This document shows, one piece after another, positions 56,982 through 64,000 of a stretch of DNA of 64,000 bases (positions are counted from its first letter, which is position 1; each line of letters begins with the position of its first letter). Both the position numbers and the translations under genes were made by a program. The stretch comes from Acidobacteriaceae bacterium. Lineage in GTDB: Bacteria > Acidobacteriota > Terriglobia > Terriglobales > Acidobacteriaceae. The stretch spans positions 1 through 64,000 of the forward strand of contig DAIDGW010000044.1 in the NCBI GenBank assembly GCA_027452245.1, in the 5' to 3' direction. The notes under the pieces were generated by a model. The model saw nothing but the letters and a program-made list of their open reading frames with translations. It did not search any database and was not told the origin of the DNA.

Positions 56982-57602
56982 CTAATTCTCGTTCATTTCG
57001 ACAGCATTACTGGTCAAGATACTGACTTTCGCATAAGTATTGGAGCCTACCAGCAACGAGATAACGTTACTAAATGTCCACTGATATGCGTATTGAATGC
57101 TGACGCAGGTTCCCACCACCGCCATCTGTGCTTTCGAGGGGGATTGGGAAGAGCAATTTGCAGGAATTTGCCCGCCGGACTGGGGAAAAAAATAGCCGCG
57201 ATTGATGATGATCGTCAGGCCCCCCGCCGCGCATCCATTGCCGCTGGCGGTGAATGTCCAGGTTAATCCCGCCTGGGTACCGCCGGGAGAAATTCCACAG
57301 TGATTTATCTGGTTGGCGATGAAGTAATTCTTGATGACCTGAAACGAATCGCTGACGGACGCAGGTGTCGATGTACCCATGTCATTTGAGGGATCGGCGG
57401 CGCCGGCCCGGGCTCCCTCGCGCGCCGCGTTGGCCAGTTTTTGCTTAAGCGTGTAGGCCCCACTGAAATCAAAGATGCCGACGACGAAGACAATCAGCAG
57501 AGGCAGAGAGACCGCGAATTCGGCGATCTGCGAAGCCCGCTGGTCGCGCCACAGGCGCTTCCGCATCTTTTCATTCGCAATCTGGAAGCGATCCGGACTC
57601 AT
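56982..57602 (-). CDS. TadE-like pseudopilin, second copy
   Basis: The 206-residue protein starts at the ATG at 57602, whose TGA-overlap (ATGA) with the upstream tadE-like gene indicates coupling. The TadE signature is RASQIAEFAVSLPLLIVFVV (about 22-41): a Gly/Glu-containing cleavage region followed by one membrane helix. The KLANAAREGARAGA helix follows (about 54-67). The C-terminal part is extracytoplasmic with Cys residues. TadE and TadF are minor pseudopilins processed by the TadV peptidase encoded at 58183-58713. Assignment to E or F cannot be made from sequence alone. Confidence 0.85.
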   Translation of the reverse strand: MSPDRFQIANEKMRKRLWRDQRASQIAEFAVSLPLLIVFVVGIFDFSGAYTLKQKLANAAREGARAGAADPSNDMGTSTPASVSDSFQVIKNYFIANQINHCGISPGGTQAGLTWTFTASGNGCAAGGLTIIINRGYFFPQSGGQIPANCSSQSPSKAQMAVVGTCVSIQYAYQWTFSNVISLLVGSNTYAKVSILTSNAVEMNEN

Positions 57603-58186
57603 TGCGTTTCGGCCCTCATCTCTGCCTGAGCCTGAATCCATATCTTCTGGTTACTGATACTGGCGAAAGGCAGCCAGAACGTGTAGGGATACTGGAAGCT
57701 GACCGAGACTCCGCAGACTCCGGCTCCGGTAGTGCCGGAGGATAGCTGCACCAGATTCTCGCTCAGGTTTCCGTTGTTGTGCGCGATGCCCTGGACGCAG
57801 ATGTTCGACTGGTTTCCGTCACAGGCAGCCCCGCCTCCCGTGCAGGTGGTTTGTCCGCAGGCGCAGAACGATGGTGGTGTCGGCGGTTGACGCAGCAGGC
57901 TGGGATTCATGTGGGCGGACTGCAGCGTGTTTTGCACGGCATTATAAGCATTCGTCGATGGATCGCCGGCCGATGCACAGGTGGTGCAGGCGGGTGTGAC
58001 GGCAGCACGCACGCCTTGCCGAGCGGCTTGGGTGATTGTTCCGTAGATGCTGAAGGCCTGGCCGAACCAAAAGATACCGAGAATCACCGTGAACATCAGA
58101 GGCAGGACGACTGCAGCCTCGGCGATCTCCTGTCCGCGGGTCTCCCGGATGAACCTGAGGACAATTTGTTGTTTCCACCCCATCAT
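57599..58186 (-). CDS. tadE: TadE-like pseudopilin, first copy
   Basis: The 195-residue protein starts with ATGATG; the first ATG overlaps the prepilin peptidase stop, giving coupling. RGQEIAEAAVVLPLMFTVIL (about 17-36) is the TadE-type processing site and membrane helix, followed by FGQAFSIYGTITQAARQGVR. The extracytoplasmic remainder has several Cys (CTTCAS, CACGQTTCTGGGAACDG), which could form disulfides. The repeat-like similarity to the next protein suggests duplication of an ancestral tadE. The operon lacks tadA, tadB, tadC, rcpA and flp, which must be elsewhere. Confidence 0.87.
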   Translation of the reverse strand: MMGWKQQIVLRFIRETRGQEIAEAAVVLPLMFTVILGIFWFGQAFSIYGTITQAARQGVRAAVTPACTTCASAGDPSTNAYNAVQNTLQSAHMNPSLLRQPPTPPSFCACGQTTCTGGGAACDGNQSNICVQGIAHNNGNLSENLVQLSSGTTGAGVCGVSVSFQYPYTFWLPFASISNQKIWIQAQAEMRAETQ

Positions 58187-58713
58187 CGAACCACTCCACC
58201 AAGCTTGGCCCCGCCATAGAGCAGGACGGTTACAGCCAATGCCACGCCGTAAGGAACCTTCAGTGAGCGTGGGTTATCCAATGAAACCTCGCTGCCCGGC
58301 ATGCGGAAGGTCACCAGCGAAACGACCAGGTGGCGGATGTTGCGCAGCGTTTCGCGGACCCGCCGCTTGTACACAATCAACACCATCGCCATGATGCCGG
58401 TCACAAAAACTGAAACGATCAATAGATCGGTCATTACGGCCGGTCCAACAAAAGCCCCTACGGCGCCCGCCAGCTTCCAATCGCCGGCCCCGAGGCTTCG
58501 CAGTAAAACAAACGGCAGCAGCAATAATAGGCTCAATCCTGCCCCCAGCAACGATAACTTCAGGCCCGTCCAACCGGCCGTCGCAGTGTTCAGCACCACT
58601 CCCAGCAGAAATGCGGGAACGGTGAGCCAGTTCGGAATGCGCCGGCTGCGGGTATCGGTCCACCCCGCGATTAAAGCCAGCGCGATGACACCACCCAAAA
58701 TGGCGTATCTCAA
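58183..58713 (-). CDS. tadV: Prepilin peptidase, TadV/CpaA type (A24)
   Basis: The 176-residue inner-membrane protease has about five membrane segments. The two catalytic Asp of A24 peptidases are present: WTDTRSRRIPNWLT (Asp near residue 20) and LGAGDWKLAGAV (Asp near residue 77, the GxGD motif). It has no methylase domain, as is typical of the short TadV/CpaA form. It cleaves the leader of Flp pilins and pseudopilins such as the two TadE-like products downstream. First gene of the coupled operon. Confidence 0.92.
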   Translation of the reverse strand: MRYAILGGVIALALIAGWTDTRSRRIPNWLTVPAFLLGVVLNTATAGWTGLKLSLLGAGLSLLLLLPFVLLRSLGAGDWKLAGAVGAFVGPAVMTDLLIVSVFVTGIMAMVLIVYKRRVRETLRNIRHLVVSLVTFRMPGSEVSLDNPRSLKVPYGVALAVTVLLYGGAKLGGVVR

Positions 58714-58849
58714 GCTGTTCCTTAGCCCACAGCAGCGTCGAACTACGGCTCAAAATCCGCTTGTCTGGGGAAACCCCATTGTATGACGAACGCCAGCGTG
58801 CGGAAAGGGAATTGCCGTGCGAGAGTTCCCTGGTAACCAGCAAAAAGTA

Positions 58850-58873
58850 AAGGCCCGGGTTGGTCCGGGCCTT
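58850..58873 (-). terminator. Intrinsic terminator of the S41 protease gene
   Basis: On the minus strand, arms of nine bases (AAGGCCCGG and CCGGGCCTT) with a six-base loop lie 19-42 bases past the stop, followed by TTACTTTTTG. This is a standard rho-independent terminator. Confidence 0.88.
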
Positions 58874-58891
58874 GTGGATCAACGATTTAGA

Positions 58892-60499
58892 CTATCGGTT
58901 GCTGAAGGCCGAGGCGGCGGCATTGTGCTCGGCCACAATACGCTTGGCGTTATCCGCCAGGGCTTTGGCCTGCGGCAGCAACTCCAGAGCTTTGATAACC
59001 TCCGGATCCGATTCCGCCCGCACCTTCATGCCTTCGTCTTCGCCAAAGGCGTCGACGAAAATCTCGGCCTTGATATTCGATTTGATCCAGTCGCTGTTTT
59101 CCATCAGATCGGCTTGCGTGTAAGGGATATTCGCGTCATCGAGCGATTTGCGGAACTCCTGCATGATGGCGTCGTCCACTTCGAAGCTCTTTGTGGGATG
59201 GTGATTCACGACATAGAGCTTGGCGAAGTTGAAGAAGGCATAGTGCTGCAGCAGCGTGTCCTGGAAGTGGTTGTCCTTCGGGGTGGCGATCATGACGTCG
59301 GGGGTAATTCCGCCGCCGCCGTAAACCGTGCGGCCGCTGTCAGTCAATTTCACTTCCTTGTTGGCGTTGCTGCTGGTTTCCGCGTCACGGTTGTAATAGT
59401 AGTCGTAAAGGGAAATGTTACTGTAGTCGCGCTGGATCAGGCGTCCGCTGGGCGTGTAGTAACGCGCCGTGGTCAGGGCCAGACCGGTGTTCTCTGACAG
59501 CGGATAAACCGTCTGCACCAGACCTTTGCCGAACGTCACTTCCCCGGCGATCAGGCCGCGGTCGTGATCCTGAATCGCGCCGGAAACGATCTCGGCTGCC
59601 GAAGCAGTCAATCGGTTCACCAGCACAACGATGGGATAGTCCTTGCCGCCATTGCCATGCTGTGCGACGTATCGCTTCTCGGCCGAGGCGCGGCCGTGAT
59701 GCGAAACGATCAACTGGCCCTTCTTCAGGAACTTGTCAGCCACACCGACGCCTTCACTGAGCAGGCCGCCGGGGTTTCCACGCAGATCGAGGATCAGTCC
59801 CTTCAGATCGCCGAATTCGTTCAGTGCGTTGGTGACTTCTTCGTCGGTAGTCTCATTGAAGCCGGTAATGTGCATGTACCCGATGCCGGGGCGAATCAGG
59901 AAATGCACGTCGACGCTGTAGCGAGGAATCTCATCGCGTACCAGCGTGAACTCCATCGGCTTGTCGACGCCTTGCCGGGCAATGCTGATGTGAACCGTGG
60001 TGCCCTTCGGTCCCTTGAGCAGATCGGCAACGTCGCTGGTACTCATGTTTTCGGTCGATTTTCCGTCAACCGCGACAATGACGTCACCAGGGTGAATTCC
60101 AGCTTTGTAAGCGGGTGTTCCAACGAAGGGGAAGATGACGATGACTTTATTGTTGCGCGGACCGACGGTCATTCCCACGCCGTAATATTTGCCGCGCTGG
60201 TCTTCGCGCATGAGCGCGTACGACTTGGGATCGAAGAAGTTGGAATGGGGATCGAGCGCGTGCAACATCCCGGGGATGGCGCCGTTATAGATTGCCTTGT
60301 CCGGATTGACCGGCTCAGCATAGTTTTCTTCGACGATCGAGTAAACGTCTGTGAAATCCTTGAGGCTGTCTTTGACATCGGAATCGCCGGTGATCGACGA
60401 TTGCTGTCCGGTCCGCTGGGCGAACAGGATGCCCAGGAAACCGCAGGCCAAAAGAAAGAAAACTACCAGGAAGAGAGACCGGCGAGAACTACGAGCCAT
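58892..60499 (-). CDS. ctpA: C-terminal processing protease, S41 (CtpA-like)
   Basis: The protein has about 535 residues from the ATG at 60499, which has AAGGA about nine bases upstream. An N-terminal hydrophobic segment (about 8-28) is a signal anchor. A PDZ domain (about 80-170: GVGMTVGPRNNKVIVIFPFV, GIHPGDVIVAVDGKST) precedes the S41 core (about 185-390). The Ser nucleophile is near residue 300 in RLTASAAEIVSGA, and the Lys near 324 in TFGKGLVQTVYPL. Ser-Lys dyad proteases of this type trim the C-termini of periplasmic or envelope proteins. The C-terminal helical region (about 420-535) resembles that of other CtpA proteins. It has its own terminator. Confidence 0.93.
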   Translation of the reverse strand: MARSSRRSLFLVVFFLLACGFLGILFAQRTGQQSSITGDSDVKDSLKDFTDVYSIVEENYAEPVNPDKAIYNGAIPGMLHALDPHSNFFDPKSYALMREDQRGKYYGVGMTVGPRNNKVIVIFPFVGTPAYKAGIHPGDVIVAVDGKSTENMSTSDVADLLKGPKGTTVHISIARQGVDKPMEFTLVRDEIPRYSVDVHFLIRPGIGYMHITGFNETTDEEVTNALNEFGDLKGLILDLRGNPGGLLSEGVGVADKFLKKGQLIVSHHGRASAEKRYVAQHGNGGKDYPIVVLVNRLTASAAEIVSGAIQDHDRGLIAGEVTFGKGLVQTVYPLSENTGLALTTARYYTPSGRLIQRDYSNISLYDYYYNRDAETSSNANKEVKLTDSGRTVYGGGGITPDVMIATPKDNHFQDTLLQHYAFFNFAKLYVVNHHPTKSFEVDDAIMQEFRKSLDDANIPYTQADLMENSDWIKSNIKAEIFVDAFGEDEGMKVRAESDPEVIKALELLPQAKALADNAKRIVAEHNAAASAFSNR

Positions 60500-60775
60500 T
60501 GTGAATTTGTCCTTCGTTGTGAGGGGGATACACACCCCAACTGCTGCGCTGAATATAGGCAGTATACCATTCAGGCAGACTGCCCGGTTCCGTAAAGGTT
60601 ACACCCTTAATCTTCAGAAACTGCCCTTTCGTAAGATGCGGGATGGCCGCTTTGGGGCTCGCCGTTTGGGCAAAATTCAGGATCAGAATGGGTTCTTTAC
60701 TCGTCGTAACGGCGGTTCAAACCTTGACTGAGCGTCGCCGCCAGCCGATTCGACCTGGAGCGTCGGAGAGCGAGT
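60500..60775. other. 276 bp intergenic region
   Basis: No gene is supported. It serves as the upstream region of the S41 gene; TATACT on the minus strand at 60561-60566 is a possible -10 element with no good -35. No terminator for the kinase gene was recognised. Confidence 0.4.
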
Positions 60776-63154
60776 CTACTGCGGCAGGCCGAGCTTGCGC
60801 ATAAATGGGGCGTATTGGGGATCGGAGCGTATGGGATCAAACGCGGGGTAGCGAATGACAAACTCCAAATCTGGATCTTCGGCAGCGTACCCACGTTCGA
60901 GAAAGGGAAATACGTTTTCTTGCTGATGGGCCAGCAACGCAGCCAGCGCGGGGTGCACCCATGCATTGTCCTGCTCCGCCAGCGCGATTGTCAGCTTAAG
61001 ATAGCCCTGCGCGTCCGGACTCCACGAGTCGGGGATTCGCGCGGCGGTGGCGATCTCCTTTTCCGCCTCGGCAAAATCGCCGGAGATGGCGTGAACCTCT
61101 CCCTCATAAAAGTGTATCCCCCGAAACGAGGGGTCGCGTTCCTCCACCTGCCGCAACTGCTCGAGGCCCTGCGTATTCTGCCGGGCTATGATCAAGGTGA
61201 TGCCATAGTTCATGTTGACGACGGTGGAAAGCGGATCAAGCGACAGGGCGGTGCGAAATTCCGCCAGCGCTTCCTGCAGTCGATTCTCGGGAACTAGAAA
61301 CTCAAAAGCATAAAAGTAGTGCGCGGTCGCATTGTTTGGATTGATCTGCAGTGCGCGGCGAAATTCCGGCTCCATTTCGCTCCAGCGGCGAGCCAGACCC
61401 AAAGCATTGGCACGCGCTTCGTGCGCTTCGGAGAGCGAATCGTCGAGTTCGAGTGCTTTGCGGCTGGCTTGGTCGGCCATCATCCGTGCCTCTGCCGGGG
61501 TCACGCCTGTTCGGTAGCTGGCGATGACGTTGTAAGTGTCTGCCAAACCCGCATAAGCGAGAGCATAATTGGGATCGGCTGCGATCGCCTGCTGGAATAA
61601 AGTGATGCTTCTTCTCAGACCCTCGTCCGAGCGTCCATACCAGGCTTGACGGCCTTCGAGATAGAGCCGGTAAGCTTCGGGATTCGAGGTTCCCGCGCTG
61701 CCCAACCGTTGCTGTTCATTTTCGGTGACCTGAACGTGGAGACGGCGTGAAATATCGCGCATGATGTCGGCCTGAACCTGAGTAACATCTGCCATTTTGC
61801 GCGTGTAGTGCGATCCCCACAGTTCGGTGCCATCGGAGGTATTCACTAAATCTGCGTCGATACCCAGTTCGTCGCCGTGCTGGGCAAGCCGTCCGGTAAG
61901 AACTGCAGCAACCTGCAGGGACTTTCCAATCTGCTGCGGATCGTCATCCTTGCCCTTGAATTTGAAGACGGTGCTGCGGGCCATGACCTTAAAGTGGGGA
62001 AGCTGCGACAGCGAGTCGATCAGGCCGTCTGTCAGCCCGTCGCTCAGGTAATCGTTATTGGCATCGTTGGTAGCGTTGACGAAAGGCAGAACGGCGATAG
62101 AAGTTACCGGCTGAGAGGCCGATTTTCCGCGCATGAGATAACCCGTCACGCCAGCCACGAGCAATAGCGCAACGCCAAAAGCAATCGCAATTTTCCATCC
62201 CGAACTCAAGCCGGCCGCCCGCGCCGGGATGGAAGACGACGATGCCGAAGCGTGCCGTGTGACTTCTGCAGCCGACGAACGCCCGGACTCGAAGTCCCGT
62301 TTCAGGCGGGTAAGATCGGTTCGCAGGTCGGCGGCGCTCTGATAGCGCAGATTCCGATCTTTTTCCAGAGCCTTGTCGAGGATGCGTTGCAAGTCGGGCG
62401 GCAGATCTGGATTGATCCGCAGGGCGGGAGTAGGAGCGGAATCGAGAATCGCCTTGAAGATTTCGGCTGAGCTTCCACCGCGAAAAGGAAGCAGACCGGT
62501 CGCCATCTCGTAGAGCACTGAGCCGAAGGAGAACAAATCGCTGCGTGGATCGAGTTCTTTCGCCCGGGCCTGCTCGGGAGACATATAGGAAATCGTCCCC
62601 AGCGTCGAACCGGGGCTGGTAAGGTGCTGGTCATCAGCCGTCATGGTGTTCGCGGATGCCGCCTGGCTGGAAGAACTCTCCCCCTGTGTAACCTTGGCGA
62701 GGCCGAAGTCAAGCAACTTGGCGTGGCCGCGCTTGGTGACGAAGATGTTGGCCGGTTTTATGTCGCGATGAATAATGCCTTGAGTGTGGGCCGCATCCAG
62801 TGCGTCAGCCATCTCGATGGCCAGCGAGAGCGCCACTTCATTGTCCAGCGGCTTGCCCGCGATCAGGTGCTTCAGGGTCATGCCGTCGAGGAATTCCATG
62901 GCGATGAATGACTGTTCGCCGTGCTTCCCGATCTCATAAAGGGTGCAGATGTTGGGATGATTGAGAGCAGAGGCGGCACGGGCCTCGCGGCGAAAGCGCT
63001 CCAAGGCCTGCGGATCGCGCGAGAGTTCCTCGGGCAGGAATTTCAGGGCAACAAAGCGGCCAAGCTCCGTGTCCTCAGCCTTGTAGACGACGCCCATACC
63101 GCCGCCACCGAGCTTTTCGAGAATGCGGTAATGAGAGATGGTCTGGCCGAGCAT
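60776..63154 (-). CDS. Ser/Thr protein kinase with TPR sensor
   Basis: The 792-residue membrane protein has a cytoplasmic Hanks-type kinase (about 9-275): glycine-rich loop [18 protein letters not shown], the ATP Lys in [10 protein letters not shown], catalytic [19 protein letters not shown] and [10 protein letters not shown], all intact. One membrane helix follows (about 325-347), then a TolB-N-like extracytoplasmic domain (about 355-480: [30 protein letters not shown]) and C-terminal TPRs (about 505-790). The TPR and TolB-like part probably senses proteins outside the cytoplasm. No substrate is known; PP2C genes at 12859 and 34466 could oppose it. Architecture is common in Acidobacteriota. 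Confidence 0.94.
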   Translation of the reverse strand: MLGQTISHYRILEKLGGGGMGVVYKAEDTELGRFVALKFLPEELSRDPQALERFRREARAASALNHPNICTLYEIGKHGEQSFIAMEFLDGMTLKHLIAGKPLDNEVALSLAIEMADALDAAHTQGIIHRDIKPANIFVTKRGHAKLLDFGLAKVTQGESSSSQAASANTMTADDQHLTSPGSTLGTISYMSPEQARAKELDPRSDLFSFGSVLYEMATGLLPFRGGSSAEIFKAILDSAPTPALRINPDLPPDLQRILDKALEKDRNLRYQSAADLRTDLTRLKRDFESGRSSAAEVTRHASASSSSIPARAAGLSSGWKIAIAFGVALLLVAGVTGYLMRGKSASQPVTSIAVLPFVNATNDANNDYLSDGLTDGLIDSLSQLPHFKVMARSTVFKFKGKDDDPQQIGKSLQVAAVLTGRLAQHGDELGIDADLVNTSDGTELWGSHYTRKMADVTQVQADIMRDISRRLHVQVTENEQQRLGSAGTSNPEAYRLYLEGRQAWYGRSDEGLRRSITLFQQAIAADPNYALAYAGLADTYNVIASYRTGVTPAEARMMADQASRKALELDDSLSEAHEARANALGLARRWSEMEPEFRRALQINPNNATAHYFYAFEFLVPENRLQEALAEFRTALSLDPLSTVVNMNYGITLIIARQNTQGLEQLRQVEERDPSFRGIHFYEGEVHAISGDFAEAEKEIATAARIPDSWSPDAQGYLKLTIALAEQDNAWVHPALAALLAHQQENVFPFLERGYAAEDPDLEFVIRYPAFDPIRSDPQYAPFMRKLGLPQ

Positions 63155-63266
63155 GGGCTGAAATAGTAGGTCTGGTGACAGTGCAAGTCAAATATGAGTA
63201 GAAGGACGCAACTGGAGCAAGGCAGCAGGTCTGCGGTACCCTACCAGAGATTTCCAAGGACAAAGA

Positions 63267-64000
63267 ATGGGTGAATCAGCAGTGTACGTTGCCATGCCTG
63301 ACGCTCCGTCCCCTGTCGCGTTGCCGACAGGGTGGACGGTGGCCAGCGCCGGCGATCCACTTACGGTGACTGGACCAGAGTCGGATTTGAAGATGTCGTT
63401 CATGGCTCGTGCCGTGAACGGCGAGGTAGAGGGGTTGATTCGCGCTGCGTTGCAGGAAGCGGAGCCTGGATTCAACTTGCCCGTCAGGCAGAAGATGGAA
63501 ATGCCCGCGACCGACGGATGGGAAAACTCGATTCAGATCACGTACGACGTACCCGAAATCGAGAGCCGGATTGTAATGGCAATCGCCTGCACGCTTGGCC
63601 GCCGTATCTACATCACGTTTATCGACGGCACCAAGGCAGCATTCAGCCGGCGGATGGCGCAAATTGCGGAATTGCATCACTGCTGGAAGCCGGCGGGATT
63701 GAAGGAGCCGAGCCTTGCGGGCGTGTCCCCCAAGAGATTCGGTGGGGATGAACAGCAGACTATGAGCGATTTCGTCGCCTGGGCCATGCAGCAGCTCAGT
63801 ATCCCGGGGGTTGCGGTCGCTGTCCTAGAGGATGCACAGACCATCTATGCCGAGGGCTTTGGGGTGTGTAGGGAGGGCGGAAGGGATCGAGTAAAAGCGG
63901 ACACGCGCTTCATGATCGGTTCTTCGACCAAGCCGCTGACAACCCTAATGATGGCGCGGCTCGTGGATATGGGCCACTTTACCTGGACGACGCCGGTAAC
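63267..64000 (+). CDS. Beta-lactamase-family serine hydrolase, cut by window end
   Basis: The first 244 codons are in the window; the 3' part is missing. The ATG at 63267 has a strong AAGGA six bases upstream. Residues about 1-150 form an extension without signal peptide: a beta-rich stretch (LPTGWTVASAGDPLTVTGPE) and segments RRIYITFIDGTKAAF and HHCWKPAGLKEPSLA. From about 165 the class C beta-lactamase/penicillin-binding fold begins (MSDFVAWAMQQLSIPGVAVA), and the nucleophile motif SSTK (Ser in FMIGSSTKPLT, near residue 219) is present. The YxN and KTG motifs would lie outside the window. It may be an esterase, peptidase or lactamase. The N-terminal domain is not one I recognise. Confidence 0.82.
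   Translation, partial: MGESAVYVAMPDAPSPVALPTGWTVASAGDPLTVTGPESDLKMSFMARAVNGEVEGLIRAALQEAEPGFNLPVRQKMEMPATDGWENSIQITYDVPEIESRIVMAIACTLGRRIYITFIDGTKAAFSRRMAQIAELHHCWKPAGLKEPSLAGVSPKRFGGDEQQTMSDFVAWAMQQLSIPGVAVAVLEDAQTIYAEGFGVCREGGRDRVKADTRFMIGSSTKPLTTLMMARLVDMGHFTWTTPV

Overview
The window looks like a chromosomal segment of an Acidobacteriota bacterium, probably of the Terriglobales type. This is inferred from gene content: a Gram-negative envelope (porin, secretin, Tad pilus parts), a secreted tricorn-like protease, GT87 membrane glycosyltransferases, many Ser/Thr kinase and PP2C proteins, and GC-rich codon use. No rRNA, tRNA, transposase, integrase or CRISPR array was seen, so most of the window reads as core chromosome with a few accessory patches.

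Left part (1-9.5 kb): small hypothetical and secreted proteins sit among long non-coding gaps that carry three diverged copies of an approximately 150 bp repeat. A large exported tricorn-like protease follows, then a compact SatD / DUF3307-type two-gene module. That module has three near-palindromic operators at exact 29 bp spacing, and the last one lies inside the predicted promoter. This is the most interesting regulatory structure in the window. An HPP-family membrane protein and a small conserved protein follow.

9.6-24 kb: ccsA/hemX-like, hemA and hemC (tetrapyrrole start) are tightly joined. A PP2C phosphatase, an Rrf2 regulator without cysteines and a porin O/P-like protein follow. On the minus strand are lysS, a TPR-secretin, the YmdB-type phosphodiesterase and an orphan peptide-binding lipoprotein. 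22-28 kb: a minus-strand run of mutS, nagZ, anmK, DUF1697 and the peptide-binding protein combines mismatch repair with peptidoglycan recycling.

28-39 kb: a GalT-like protein lacking the usual nucleophilic histidine, a PAS/GGDEF/EAL protein with a degenerate GGDEF motif, three polytopic GT87-like proteins, an FHA-GAF-PP2C phosphatase, a GH15 glucoamylase and a secreted TPR-like protein. 40-50.5 kb: a phosphate island of ppk1, sixA, ppx (convergent), pstC-pstA-pstB-phoU and an exported phosphoesterase, with a Pho-box-like 11 bp direct repeat between the divergent ppx and pstC. No pstS is present.

50.5-64 kb: an isolated FkbM methyltransferase, a repeat-bearing 565 bp gap, glutamine-dependent nadE, a DsbA-like thioredoxin, an AMIN/secretin-associated protein, a four-gene translationally coupled Tad operon (prepilin peptidase, two TadE, TadG), an S41 C-terminal protease with a clear terminator, and a large Ser/Thr kinase with TPRs. 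The last gene, cut by the window end, is a serine beta-lactamase-like hydrolase with an unusual N-terminal extension.
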